Source of the DNA: Streptomyces sp. Ru71 | GTDB taxonomy: Bacteria > Actinomycetota > Actinomycetes > Streptomycetales > Streptomycetaceae | Assembly: GCF_002920535.1 (NCBI RefSeq) | Contig: NZ_PQSS01000021.1 | Coordinates: forward strand, 42,192 to 106,191 | Direction: 5' to 3' | DNA: 64,000 nucleotides | Shown here: in pieces, positions 52,024-60,766 of the stretch | Layout: the number at the start of each line of letters is the position of its first letter | Numbering within the stretch: the stretch's first letter is position 1 | The notes under the pieces: generated by a model | The model's database searches: none | Seen by the model: the letters and a program-made list of their open reading frames with translations, nothing else | What the model was told of the DNA's origin: nothing | Program-made: the position numbers and the translations under genes

Positions 52024-54497
52024 GCCGTGCGGGGCAGAGCTGTCAGCGGCCGGGCTGCGACGGGTCGTACGAGGACGTCGGCGGCGGCGAGCTGTACTGC
52101 GACACCTGCGGGCTGGCGCCGGTGGTCTCCACGAGCGGCATGGTCGGCTCGGTGCCGACCGGGCTCACCGCGGGCGGCCGGGGTTCCAAGGGCTCGTCGA
52201 GCAGCGGCAGCGCCCGCAGTTCGCGTACGTCCTCGCAGTCGTCGAAGTCGCGGCGCTCGGTGTCCGGGCGGCTGTCGCGCTCGCTGTCGGGGACGTCGAC
52301 CGGCCGCTCGGTGTCGGTGCGCAGCTCGGGTGCGAACGCGGCCTCCTCGGGCCGTTCCCGGCTCGGCGCGGGCCTGGTGCAGGTCCCGCCGATCCCCCGG
52401 CCCGACCCGCGCGCGATGGTGCTGGACAACCCGGAGGTGCCCGAGCGCAAGCGGTTCTGCTCCCGCTCCGACTGCGGCGCACCGGTGGGCCGCTCGCGCG
52501 GGGAGCGGCCGGGCCGCACCGAGGGCTTCTGCACCAAGTGCGGGCACCCGTACTCCTTCGTGCCGAAGCTGAAGGCCGGGGACGTGGTGCACGGCCAGTA
52601 CGAGGTCGTGGGCTGCCTGGCGCACGGCGGTCTGGGCTGGATCTACCTCGCCGTGGACCGGGCCGTCTCCGACCGGTGGGTGGTGCTCAAGGGCCTGCTG
52701 GACACCGGTGACCAGGACGCGATGGCCGCCGCGATCTCCGAGCGGCGCTTCCTCGCGGAGATCGAGCACGCCAACATCGTACGGATCTACAACTTCGTCG
52801 AGCACCTCGACCAGCGCACCGGCTCCCTCGACGGCTACATCGTCATGGAGTACGTCGGCGGCAAGTCCCTCAAGGAGATCGCCAACGCCCGCCGCACGCC
52901 CGACGGCCGCCGCGACCCGCTGCCCGTGGAGCAGGCCTGCGCGTACGGCATCGAGGCGCTGGAGGCGCTCGGCCATCTGCACAGCCGCAACCTGCTGTAC
53001 TGCGACTTCAAGGTCGACAACGCCATCCAGACCGAGGACCAGCTGAAGCTGATCGACATGGGCGCGGTGCGCCGCATGGACGACGACGAGTCGGCGATCT
53101 ACGGCACGGTCGGCTACCAGGCGCCGGAGGTCGCCGAGGTCGGCCCGTCGGTGGCCAGCGACCTGTACACGGTCGGGCGGACGCTGGCGGTGCTCACCTT
53201 CGACTTCCAGGGCTACACCACCGTCTACGCCGACTCGCTGCCCGATCCCGACACCATCGAGGTCTTCCGCCAGTACGAGTCCTTCTACCGCCTGCTGGTG
53301 CGCGCCACCGACCCCGACCCGGCCCGCCGGTTCGCCTCCGCGCAGGACATGGCCGAGCAGCTCACCGGTGTGCTGCGCGAGGTGGTGTCCGTCCAGACGG
53401 GCCGGGCCCGGCCCGCGCTGTCGACGCTGTTCGGACCGGAAGTGAAGGTCACCGACACGGAGTTGTTCCCGCGTCAGGACGGGGAGGTGTCGCTGCTGGG
53501 GGCGCGGCAGGTGCGCGGCCGGCGCGCTCCGCAGGCCCCCGCGGCGAGTGCCGCCCCGGCCCTGGTCAAGCCGGTGCCCACGCCGGCCGCCGCGCTGGCC
53601 CTGCCCGTACCGCACGTCGACCCCGGTGACCCCAACGCCGGTTTCCTGGCGGGTCTGATGACGTCCGCGCCGGCCGAGCTGCTCAACGCGCTCGCCGCCG
53701 CCCCGGCGCCCTCGGTGGAGACCCGGCTGCGGCAGGTGCGGGCCTGGCTGGAGAACGGCGACCACGACGCGGCGGCGATGGCGCTGGCCAAGCTGGAGGA
53801 CGAACGGCCCGACGACTGGCGGGTGGTGTGGTACCGGGGCGTGGGCGCTCTGGTCACCGGCGACTTCGCGCACGCCGCGCTCGCCTTCGACGCCGTCTAC
53901 GACGCCTTCCCCGGCGAGATCGCGCCCAAGCTGGCGCTCGGCCTGTGCGCGGAGGTGCTGGGCCAGCTGGACAACGCCGCCGAGTACTACCGGCTGGTGT
54001 GGGCGACCGATCCCAGCCATGTCAGCGCCGCGTTCGGGCTGGCCCGGGTGCAGCTCGCGGCCGGCGACCGCGGCGGTGCCGTGCGCACGCTGGAGTCGGT
54101 GCCGGAGGCGTCCATCCACTACACGGCCGCCCGCGTGGCCGCCGTACGGGCCAGGCTGCGGCAGCGCACCGCGGTGGCCGGCGACGGGACGTTCGTGGAC
54201 GACCTGACCGCCGCCGCGGCGCAGGTCGAGGCGCTGGACGCGTACGGTCTGGACCCGGGGCGGCGTGAGCAGTTGGCCACCGAAGTGCTCGGCTGCGCCC
54301 TGGACTGGATACTCTCCGGGGGCCAGGGCGGCACGCCGGCCGCCCGGCGGCTGCTCGGCAGCGAACTGGACGAACGCGGGCTGCGCTTCGGTCTGGAGCG
54401 CTCGTACCGCACGCTGGCCCGGCTCGCGACCGGCGGCGAGGAGAGGATCGACCTGGTGGAACGTGCCAACCGTTACCGCCCCCGGACGTGGGTGTAG
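52020..54497 (+). CDS. pknG: PknG-like serine/threonine protein kinase with zinc ribbons and TPR tail
   Basis: 825 aa. Four parts: an N-terminal CX4C...CxxC motif (CQRPGC, CDTC) and Ser/Arg-rich linker (~35-115); a rubredoxin-like Cys pair (FCSRSDCG and FCTKCG, ~143-180); a kinase (~190-450); a TPR-type domain (~560-800). Kinase residues: glycine loop LAHGGLGWIYLAV, Lys224 (VVLKGLLD), catalytic Asp329 in LLYCDFKVDN (non-RD: YCD replaces HRD), Asp346 in IDMGAV (DMG for DFG). These are PknG hallmarks. PknG controls 2-oxoglutarate metabolism through an FHA protein (GarA/OdhI) in Mycobacterium and Corynebacterium. The extra N-terminal ribbon and Ser-rich linker are additions. Confidence 0.92.
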   Translation: MSRAGQSCQRPGCDGSYEDVGGGELYCDTCGLAPVVSTSGMVGSVPTGLTAGGRGSKGSSSSGSARSSRTSSQSSKSRRSVSGRLSRSLSGTSTGRSVSVRSSGANAASSGRSRLGAGLVQVPPIPRPDPRAMVLDNPEVPERKRFCSRSDCGAPVGRSRGERPGRTEGFCTKCGHPYSFVPKLKAGDVVHGQYEVVGCLAHGGLGWIYLAVDRAVSDRWVVLKGLLDTGDQDAMAAAISERRFLAEIEHANIVRIYNFVEHLDQRTGSLDGYIVMEYVGGKSLKEIANARRTPDGRRDPLPVEQACAYGIEALEALGHLHSRNLLYCDFKVDNAIQTEDQLKLIDMGAVRRMDDDESAIYGTVGYQAPEVAEVGPSVASDLYTVGRTLAVLTFDFQGYTTVYADSLPDPDTIEVFRQYESFYRLLVRATDPDPARRFASAQDMAEQLTGVLREVVSVQTGRARPALSTLFGPEVKVTDTELFPRQDGEVSLLGARQVRGRRAPQAPAASAAPALVKPVPTPAAALALPVPHVDPGDPNAGFLAGLMTSAPAELLNALAAAPAPSVETRLRQVRAWLENGDHDAAAMALAKLEDERPDDWRVVWYRGVGALVTGDFAHAALAFDAVYDAFPGEIAPKLALGLCAEVLGQLDNAAEYYRLVWATDPSHVSAAFGLARVQLAAGDRGGAVRTLESVPEASIHYTAARVAAVRARLRQRTAVAGDGTFVDDLTAAAAQVEALDAYGLDPGRREQLATEVLGCALDWILSGGQGGTPAARRLLGSELDERGLRFGLERSYRTLARLATGGEERIDLVERANRYRPRTWV

Positions 54498-54500
54498 TTG

Positions 54501-55910
54501 ATGTCGCAGATGCCCCGGCAGGCAGCCCTGTCGAACTGCCCGAGCTGCGCGGAGCCGCTGGAGTCGGGTGACCGGTTCTGCGGTGCGTGCGGATACGACC
54601 TGTCCGCCGTGCCGGCGCCACCGCTGGACCACCCGACGATCGCGATGAACGGCGCTGCGCCACCGGCCGGCTCCGCCGTACCGCCACCCGGGGTGCCGCA
54701 GCCCGGCCCCGCGGTGCCGCCGCCCGGACCCGCCGTACCACCACCGGCGCCGCACGCCCCGAGCGCCGCTGCCGCCGCACCGCAACCCGGGCCCGCCGTA
54801 CCGCCGCCCGGACCCGCCGTACCACCACCGGCGCCGCACGCCCCGAGCGCCGCTGCCGCCGTCCCGCAGCCCGGACCCGCCGTGCCGGCGCCCGCCGCCG
54901 GGGTTCGGTTCGACCGGCCCGACGAGCCCGACGAGTACGCGCTGCAGGCGCCCGACCCGAGGGTGGCCGCGCAGGCCGCCGCGGCCGCGCCGGACGCCTC
55001 CGTGTGCGTGGCCTGCCGCGCGGGCCGGGTGGACAGCGACGGCTACTGCGAGAACTGCGGCCACGCCCAGCCCCGCGAACGCGACCACATGGAGCAGGAG
55101 TGCGGCCCCGTCGCCGCCGTCAGCGACCGCGGGCTGCGCCACCACCGCAACGAGGACGCCTTCACCGTCGGCCACACCGCGCTGCCCGACGGCTCCCCCG
55201 CCGCGCTGGCGATCGTCTGCGACGGCGTGTCCTCCGCGACCCGCCCCGACGACGCCTCGCTCGCCGCGTCCCGCGCGGCCGGTGAGTCGCTGCTGGCCGC
55301 CCTGGAGCGCGGCACGCACCCGCAGCAGGCGATGCACGAGGCGATCGTCGCGGCCTCGCACGCCGTCAACGCGCTGGCCGAGGAGCCGCAGACGGCCCGC
55401 GAGCACGCCCCGCACCAGAACGCCCCCGCCTGCACCCTGGTCGGCGCCGTGGTCACCGACGGCCTGCTGGTCGTCGGCTGGGTCGGCGACAGCCGCGTCT
55501 ACTGGGTGCCGGCCGACCGCAGCGCGCCCCCGGCCCGGCTCACCGAGGACGACTCCTGGGCCGCTCAGATGGTCGCCGCAGGCCTGATGAGCGAGGCGGA
55601 GGCGTACGCCGACGAGCGCGCCCACGCGATCACGGGCTGGCTCGGCGCCGACGCCTACGAACTGGAGCCGCACACCGCCGGGTACAAGCCGGACCGCCCG
55701 GGTGTGGTCGTCGTCTGCACCGACGGACTGTGGAACTACGCCGAGGCGGCCGAGGAGATGGCCGAGGTGGTCCCCCTGGACGCCGCCGAGCGTCCGCTGC
55801 ACAGCGCCCAGGTCCTGGTCGGCCACGCGCTGGACGGCGGGGGCCACGACAACGTAACAGTGGCCGTCCTGCCGTTCCCCGCGCCGCCGCAGGGGGCAGG
55901 ATCGGCCTGA
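54501..55910 (+). CDS. PP2C-type serine/threonine phosphatase with zinc ribbons
   Basis: 469 aa from ATG 54501, 3 nt after the kinase stop; a TTG directly after the stop is an alternative. An N-terminal ribbon (CPSC, CGAC, residues ~13-31) is followed by a Pro-rich linker with a 28-residue unit repeated twice, then a second ribbon (CVAC, CENC, ~171-190), then PP2C (from ~203): SDRGLRHHRNEDAF, VCDGVSSA, WVGDSRVYW, CTDGLWNY, GGHDNVTV. The Asp residues for Mn/Mg binding are present, so it is active. It likely opposes the kinase encoded upstream. Confidence 0.92.
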   Translation: MSQMPRQAALSNCPSCAEPLESGDRFCGACGYDLSAVPAPPLDHPTIAMNGAAPPAGSAVPPPGVPQPGPAVPPPGPAVPPPAPHAPSAAAAAPQPGPAVPPPGPAVPPPAPHAPSAAAAVPQPGPAVPAPAAGVRFDRPDEPDEYALQAPDPRVAAQAAAAAPDASVCVACRAGRVDSDGYCENCGHAQPRERDHMEQECGPVAAVSDRGLRHHRNEDAFTVGHTALPDGSPAALAIVCDGVSSATRPDDASLAASRAAGESLLAALERGTHPQQAMHEAIVAASHAVNALAEEPQTAREHAPHQNAPACTLVGAVVTDGLLVVGWVGDSRVYWVPADRSAPPARLTEDDSWAAQMVAAGLMSEAEAYADERAHAITGWLGADAYELEPHTAGYKPDRPGVVVVCTDGLWNYAEAAEEMAEVVPLDAAERPLHSAQVLVGHALDGGGHDNVTVAVLPFPAPPQGAGSA

Positions 55911-56026
55911 GAGGCCGCATACCGGACCACCCGGGCCGGCCTCGCACGGGGAAGCCCGCGGACCGGAGGGGACCGGTCCGCGTCCGGTCCACACCCGACG
56001 GGTGTCAAAGGGGGATGCGAACAGGC

Positions 56027-57373
56027 ATGGCCATTTTCTCGAAACCCACCGTGCCGCAGTTCTCGGTGGACGTGTACCAGAACGAGTACCTGCCGGAGGG
56101 CGGCCGCGAGGTCAACGCCATCGTCACGGTCACCGCGACCGGCGGCGGCACGGTCGGCACCGCGGTGACCGCCCCGCACCTGTACACGGCCGGGCAGGGC
56201 CCGTCCGCCGCCGTGGTGATCATGGTGGACTGCTCCGGGTCGATGGACTACCCGCCCACCAAGATGCGCAACGCCCGGGACGCGACGGCCGCCGCCGTCG
56301 ACACCCTGCGCGACGGCGTGCACTTCGCGGTGGTCGGCGGCACGCACGTCGCCAAGGAGGTCTACCCGGGCGGCGGGCGGCTCGCGGTCGCCGACCCCAC
56401 CACCCGCGAGCAGGCCAAGCAGGCGCTGCGCCGGCTGAGCGCGGGCGGCGGCACCGCGATCGGCACCTGGCTGCGGCTCACCGAGAAGCTGCTGTCCTCG
56501 GCGGACGTCGCCATCCGCCACGGCATCCTGCTCACCGACGGCCGCAACGAGCACGAGTCGCCCGAGGAGCTGCGGCAGGCCCTGGACGCGTGCGCCGGCC
56601 GGTTCACCTGTGACGCCCGGGGCGTGGGCACCGACTGGGAAGTGAAAGAAGTCACAGGGATCGCCTCCGCCCTGCTCGGCACGGCCGACATCGTCGCCGA
56701 TCCGGCGGGGCTGGCCGCCGACTTCACGCGGATGATGGAGACGGCGATGGGCAAGGAGGTCGCCGACGTCGCCCTGCGGGTGTGGACCCCGGTGGGCACC
56801 ACCATCAAGTTCGTCAAGCAAGTCGCGCCGACGGTCGAGGAGTTGACCGGGCGGCGCACCGAGGCGGGCCCGCGCGCCGGGGACTACCCCACCGGGAGCT
56901 GGGGCGACGAGTCCCGTGACTACCACCTGTGCGTCGAGGTCCCGGCCGCGCACATCGGGCAGGAGATGCTGGCCGCCCGGGTGTCCCTGGTGATCCCGCA
57001 ACCGGACGGCAGCGCGCAGACCCTGGGCGCGCAGGGTCTGGTGCGGGCGGTGTGGACCGACGACATGGTGGCCTCCACGTCGATCAATCCGCAGGTGGCC
57101 CACTACACCGGGCAGGCGGAACTGGCCCAGGCCATCCAGCAGGGGCTGGACCTTCGCAAAGCGGGCGATTTCGATGGAGCAACGGCCAAACTGGGCCGGG
57201 CCGTTCAGCTCGCGAGTGCCTCCGGGAACGCGGATACTGCGAAACTGCTTGCGAAGGTGGTGGACGTGGTCGATGCGGCGACAGGTACTGTGCGACTGAA
57301 GGCGAAGGTCGCGGAGGCCGACGAGATGACGCTCGAAACCCGGTCGACAAAGACTGTTCGTGTAAAGAAGTGA
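56027..57373 (+). CDS. vWA-domain protein of the PknG cluster
   Basis: 448 aa from ATG 56027 (AAGGGGGA lies ~11 nt upstream; an in-frame ATG at 56015 has no room for a ribosome site). A beta-rich N-terminus (SVDVYQNEYLPEGGREVNAIV) precedes the vWA fold with an intact MIDAS (DCSGSM; LLTDGRNEH). After residue ~245 comes a beta domain (VADVALRVWTPVGTTIKFV) and a helical C-terminus. It binds metal and probably an acidic partner. The last ~200 bp has weaker GC bias in codon third positions than the rest of the gene. Confidence 0.9.
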   Translation: MAIFSKPTVPQFSVDVYQNEYLPEGGREVNAIVTVTATGGGTVGTAVTAPHLYTAGQGPSAAVVIMVDCSGSMDYPPTKMRNARDATAAAVDTLRDGVHFAVVGGTHVAKEVYPGGGRLAVADPTTREQAKQALRRLSAGGGTAIGTWLRLTEKLLSSADVAIRHGILLTDGRNEHESPEELRQALDACAGRFTCDARGVGTDWEVKEVTGIASALLGTADIVADPAGLAADFTRMMETAMGKEVADVALRVWTPVGTTIKFVKQVAPTVEELTGRRTEAGPRAGDYPTGSWGDESRDYHLCVEVPAAHIGQEMLAARVSLVIPQPDGSAQTLGAQGLVRAVWTDDMVASTSINPQVAHYTGQAELAQAIQQGLDLRKAGDFDGATAKLGRAVQLASASGNADTAKLLAKVVDVVDAATGTVRLKAKVAEADEMTLETRSTKTVRVKK

Positions 57374-57377
57374 AGCG

Positions 57378-57424
57378 CTGAAGACCACTGAAGCCGCACT
57401 GCAGACCATTGAAGTCCACTGAAG
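57378..57424 (+). repeat. helically phased CTGAAG array
   Basis: Five CTGAAG-like hexamers at 57378, 57388, 57399, 57409 and 57419 (one CTGCAG, one TTGAAG) are spaced 10-11 bp in the 85-bp gap before the FHA gene. A sixth GTGAAG at 57370 overlaps the upstream stop codon. Base composition is AT-richer than the surroundings. Confidence 0.65.
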
Positions 57425-57458
57425 AAGTGACCTAGCAGGAACGAAGGGACGCACCGAC

Positions 57459-59117
57459 ATGCCGACCTGCCCGAACGGACACCAGTCGGGTTCCGACGAC
57501 TGGTGCGAGGTCTGCGGTCACCGCATGGCCGGTGCCGTACCTCCGCCTCCCCCGCCGCCGCCCCCGGCCGGCGGCGGCTACGGCTTCCCGCCGCCCCCGC
57601 CGGGCGGCCAGCAGGGCGGACGCCATCTGTCCGCCGTGCCGGACGCGGAGCCGGAGCTGTGCCCGCAGTGCCGTACGCCGCGCGAGGGCGGGGCGCCGTT
57701 CTGCGAGGAGTGCCGGTGGAACTTCCTGACCAACACGGCCACCACGTACACCCCGGCCGCGCCGCCGCGCCAGCCGGCGCCGGGCGCCCCGCGCTTCCCG
57801 CAGGGGCCCGGGCCGTCGTTCGGCGGCGGTGACTCCTTCGACTACCAGAGCTCGCGGCCGTCGCAGATGAACCGGCCCGCCGAGCCGATCCCGCCGTCCT
57901 CGCCGTTCGGCGGCGAGCCGGGCGGTCCCGGTGGCCCTGGCGGCCCCGGTGGTTCCGGCGGCCCCGGCGGTATGCCGGGCCCGGGTGGTCCCGGTGGTCC
58001 CGCTGGTCCGGGTGCGCCGTTCGGGGCCGGTGGGCCCGGTGGCCCGGGTGGCCCCGGCACGCCCGGTGGTCCGGGTGCGCCGGGCGGCCCGTTCGGCGGG
58101 GGCGGCCCCGGCGGTCCGGGTGGTCCCGGCGGCCCGGGTGCTCCCGGCGGTCCCTTCGGCGCGGGCGGCCCCGGGGGCCCGGCCGGCCCCGGTGGCCCGG
58201 TCACGCACGGCGGTCCCGGCAGCCCCGGCGGATTCGGCAACCCCGGCGGACCCGGTGGTCCCTCCGGCCCCGGTGGCCCCGGCGGTCCCGGCGGTCCCGG
58301 CATGCCCGGTGGCCCGAACGGCCACGGTGGCCCCTCCCCCTTCGGCAACGACCCCTCCCGCCCGGTCCCGCCGCCTCCCGGCCCGACGCCTCCCGCCGGC
58401 CCCGGAGCGGCTCCGGGCGGACCTGGCGGCCCGGGGGCGCTCGGCGCCCCGCAGGGCTTCCAGCCCCCCGCGTTCCCGCAGGGCCCCGGCCCGTCGGCTC
58501 CGCCGGCCCCGTCCGGGCCGTCGTTCGGCGGCGGTGAGGACGACTGGGTGATCTCCCCGCCGTCGGGCCCCGCCACGGGCCCGGGCGGTCCGGGCGGCCC
58601 CGCAGGTCCCGGCGGCCCGAACGGCGCCCGCCCCGGCGGCTACGGCTACCCGCAGCCCGGTGCCACCCAGGCCCCGCCGGCCCCCGGCTTCCCGCAGCAG
58701 CCGCAGGGCCCGGCCACCTGGACGGCGACCATCGGCCCGGACCGCGAGTACTTCATGGCGATGATGCAGCGCTCCGGCCCCGAGGCCGCGGGGCTGAACC
58801 TGCCCGCGTACTCGCCGGAGCAGCAGCGCCCCCTCACCGGCAACCAGGTGACCATCGGCCGCCGTCGCCACTCCACCGGCGAGACGCCCGACATCGATCT
58901 GTCGGTGCCGCCGGAGGACCCGGGCGTCTCGCACCAGCACGCGGTGCTGGTGCAGCAGCCCGACGGCAGCTGGGCGGTGGTCGACCAGAACTCGACGAAC
59001 GGCACGACCGTGAACGGCTCGGAGGAGCCGATCCAGCCGTTCGTGCCGGTCCCGCTCCAGGACGGCGACCGCGTGCACGTGGGCGCCTGGACGACGATCA
59101 CCGTCCGGCGCGGCTAG
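57459..59117 (+). CDS. FHA-domain protein with zinc ribbons and a collagen-like tract
   Basis: 552 aa from ATG 57459, with GAAGGGA upstream. Two Cys motifs (CPNGH and CEVC; CPQC and CEEC, within the first ~90 residues), a polyproline run (residues ~28-36), then ~150 residues of Gly-Pro-X repeats (about 150-300), a further Pro/Gly-rich linker and a C-terminal FHA domain (~464-552: [29 protein letters not shown]). The FHA domain binds phosphothreonine and is the natural target or reader for the kinase in this cluster, as OdhI/GarA is for PknG, though those are short proteins. Conserved Arg, Ser, His and Asn are present. It ends by overlapping the convergent gene by 4 nt. Confidence 0.92.
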   Translation: MPTCPNGHQSGSDDWCEVCGHRMAGAVPPPPPPPPPAGGGYGFPPPPPGGQQGGRHLSAVPDAEPELCPQCRTPREGGAPFCEECRWNFLTNTATTYTPAAPPRQPAPGAPRFPQGPGPSFGGGDSFDYQSSRPSQMNRPAEPIPPSSPFGGEPGGPGGPGGPGGSGGPGGMPGPGGPGGPAGPGAPFGAGGPGGPGGPGTPGGPGAPGGPFGGGGPGGPGGPGGPGAPGGPFGAGGPGGPAGPGGPVTHGGPGSPGGFGNPGGPGGPSGPGGPGGPGGPGMPGGPNGHGGPSPFGNDPSRPVPPPPGPTPPAGPGAAPGGPGGPGALGAPQGFQPPAFPQGPGPSAPPAPSGPSFGGGEDDWVISPPSGPATGPGGPGGPAGPGGPNGARPGGYGYPQPGATQAPPAPGFPQQPQGPATWTATIGPDREYFMAMMQRSGPEAAGLNLPAYSPEQQRPLTGNQVTIGRRRHSTGETPDIDLSVPPEDPGVSHQHAVLVQQPDGSWAVVDQNSTNGTTVNGSEEPIQPFVPVPLQDGDRVHVGAWTTITVRRG

Positions 59118-60103
59118 GAAGCCTCCGGGAGGGGCCACACATACGGCCCCTCCGGGTCGTCCAGCCACGCCCACTCGCGCTCGCCGCCGACCGTGACGCC
59201 GTACCGCTCGCGGGTCGGCATGCCCTCGCGCTCCCACAGGGCGCAGGCCTCCTCGGGGTCGAGGCTGCCCCGGGTGAGCGCGAGCAGGAAGCGGAACAGT
59301 TCGCTCTCCCGGGCCCGGCGCGGCAGTCCCGCCAGCTGCGGCGGCTGCGCCGTGGGCCGGGGTGTGCCGCGCAGCGGCACGAAGTAGGCGGGCGTGTCCA
59401 GGAACCGTCCCTCGGCGTGCCCGGAGTCCCGCACGTCCAGCGCGGCCACGCCCGTGGCGAACGGGGTGACGATCCGGCCGCCGGGGCGGCACTGGGTGAG
59501 CCAGGCGCGCGGGATCACCGGCAGCGCGCAGGTGGCGATGATCCGGTCGTAGGGGGCGTGCTCGGGTACCCCGCGCGCCCCGTCACCGGTGACCACGGCC
59601 GGGTGGTACCCGGCGGCGTCGAGGTGCCGGCGCGCGGACTCGGTGATGTCCGGGTCGAGGTCGATGGTGACGACGTTCTCCTCGCCGAGCCGGTACGACA
59701 GCAGCGCCGCGTTGTAGCCGCTGCCGGCGCCGATCTCCAGCACCCGGTCGCCGTCCGCCGGGCGCAGCGCGGCCAGCATGAGCGCCATCAGGGACGGCTG
59801 GCTGCTGGAGGACAGCAGTTCCCCGTCGCGCAGCCGGGTGGCGAGCGGGGCGTCGGCGTAGGCGCCGCGCAGCCAGCGTTCGCGGGCGGCCGGGTCGGGG
59901 TGCTCGCCCCAGCGGCGCTCGTAGCCGCCGAGCACGCCGACGTAGTAGGACGGCACGAACAGGTGGCGCGGGACGGCCGCGAACGCCTCCCGCCAGGCGG
60001 GGTCGGCGGCGAAGGCCCCGGAGGCCACGATCTCGTCCACCAGCGCGGCCCGCGCCTCCTCGGCGACGTCCCGCAGGTGGCGGTCGGCGGCGTGCACACC
60101 CAT
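59114..60103 (-). CDS. PCMT-like methyltransferase
   Basis: 329 aa, ATG 60103. The N-terminal region [15 protein letters not shown] and [17 protein letters not shown] match the L-isoaspartyl protein methyltransferase family; motif [18 protein letters not shown]; motif II TIDLDPD; post-[11 protein letters not shown]; motif [12 protein letters not shown]. The extra ~100-residue C-terminal tail (from [10 protein letters not shown]) is usual in actinobacterial forms, including those in lanthipeptide clusters, but no lanthipeptide genes are here. Probably repairs or modifies aspartyl/isoaspartyl residues. Confidence 0.9.
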   Translation of the reverse strand: MGVHAADRHLRDVAEEARAALVDEIVASGAFAADPAWREAFAAVPRHLFVPSYYVGVLGGYERRWGEHPDPAARERWLRGAYADAPLATRLRDGELLSSSSQPSLMALMLAALRPADGDRVLEIGAGSGYNAALLSYRLGEENVVTIDLDPDITESARRHLDAAGYHPAVVTGDGARGVPEHAPYDRIIATCALPVIPRAWLTQCRPGGRIVTPFATGVAALDVRDSGHAEGRFLDTPAYFVPLRGTPRPTAQPPQLAGLPRRARESELFRFLLALTRGSLDPEEACALWEREGMPTRERYGVTVGGEREWAWLDDPEGPYVWPLPEAS

Positions 60104-60205
60104 GCCTCCACTGTGCGGCGCCGGGCGCCCCGGGGCGAGTGTCCCGGCCGCCTTCCGTGCGGGGTGGTCCTAAGACTTCCGGCCTCGGTCGGCACGTCTG
60201 AGACC

Positions 60206-60619
60206 ATGGGAGGCGTGACAGAGATTCGGCGCGGCACGCTTCAGGAGCAGACGTTCTACGAGCAGGTCGGCGGGGAGGAGACCTTCCGCCGGCTGGTCCA
60301 CCGTTTCTACCAGGGGGTGGCCGAGGACCCGCTGCTCCGTCCGATGTACCCGGAGGAGGACCTGGGCCCGGCCGAGGAGCGCCTGGCGCTGTTCCTCATG
60401 CAGTACTGGGGCGGTCCCACGACGTACAGCGAGCGGCGCGGTCATCCGCGGCTGCGGATGCGGCACGTCCCGTTCACCGTCGACCGGGCGGCCCACGACG
60501 CCTGGCTGAAGCACATGCGGGTCGCCGTCGAGGAGCTCGGCCTGTCCGAAGAGCACGAGCAGACGCTGTGGAACTACCTCACGTACGCGGCGGCCTCGAT
60601 GGTGAACACCGCGGGCTGA
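60206..60619 (+). CDS. group II truncated hemoglobin (GlbO-like)
   Basis: 137 aa from ATG 60206; a GTG at 60215 is an alternative (MTEIRRGTLQ). Neither has a perfect ribosome site. Features: FYEQVGGEETFRRLVHRFYQG (B-helix with TyrB10), DLGPAEERLALFLMQYWGG, proximal His in LRMRHVPF, and W in AWLKHM (TrpG8). These mark group II truncated hemoglobins, which bind oxygen or NO. It is divergent from the PCMT gene. Confidence 0.93.
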   Translation: MGGVTEIRRGTLQEQTFYEQVGGEETFRRLVHRFYQGVAEDPLLRPMYPEEDLGPAEERLALFLMQYWGGPTTYSERRGHPRLRMRHVPFTVDRAAHDAWLKHMRVAVEELGLSEEHEQTLWNYLTYAAASMVNTAG

Positions 60620-60766
60620 CCCGAACGCCCTTCCTCCCGCATTCCGGTCGTACATCGCCGGATTCCGGTCACGATCCGGTCAAGCTGCGTTCACAACCGC
60701 TTACCCCGGCCCGCGCGCTCTGACAGCATCGCCGACAGGTCTGGACAACAACGGCGGGGGGCCGCA

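Noticed and set aside
59114..60103. PCMT-like gene as part of a lanthipeptide cluster
   Set aside because: No LanB/C/M or precursor gene lies nearby; neighbours are an FHA protein and a hemoglobin.
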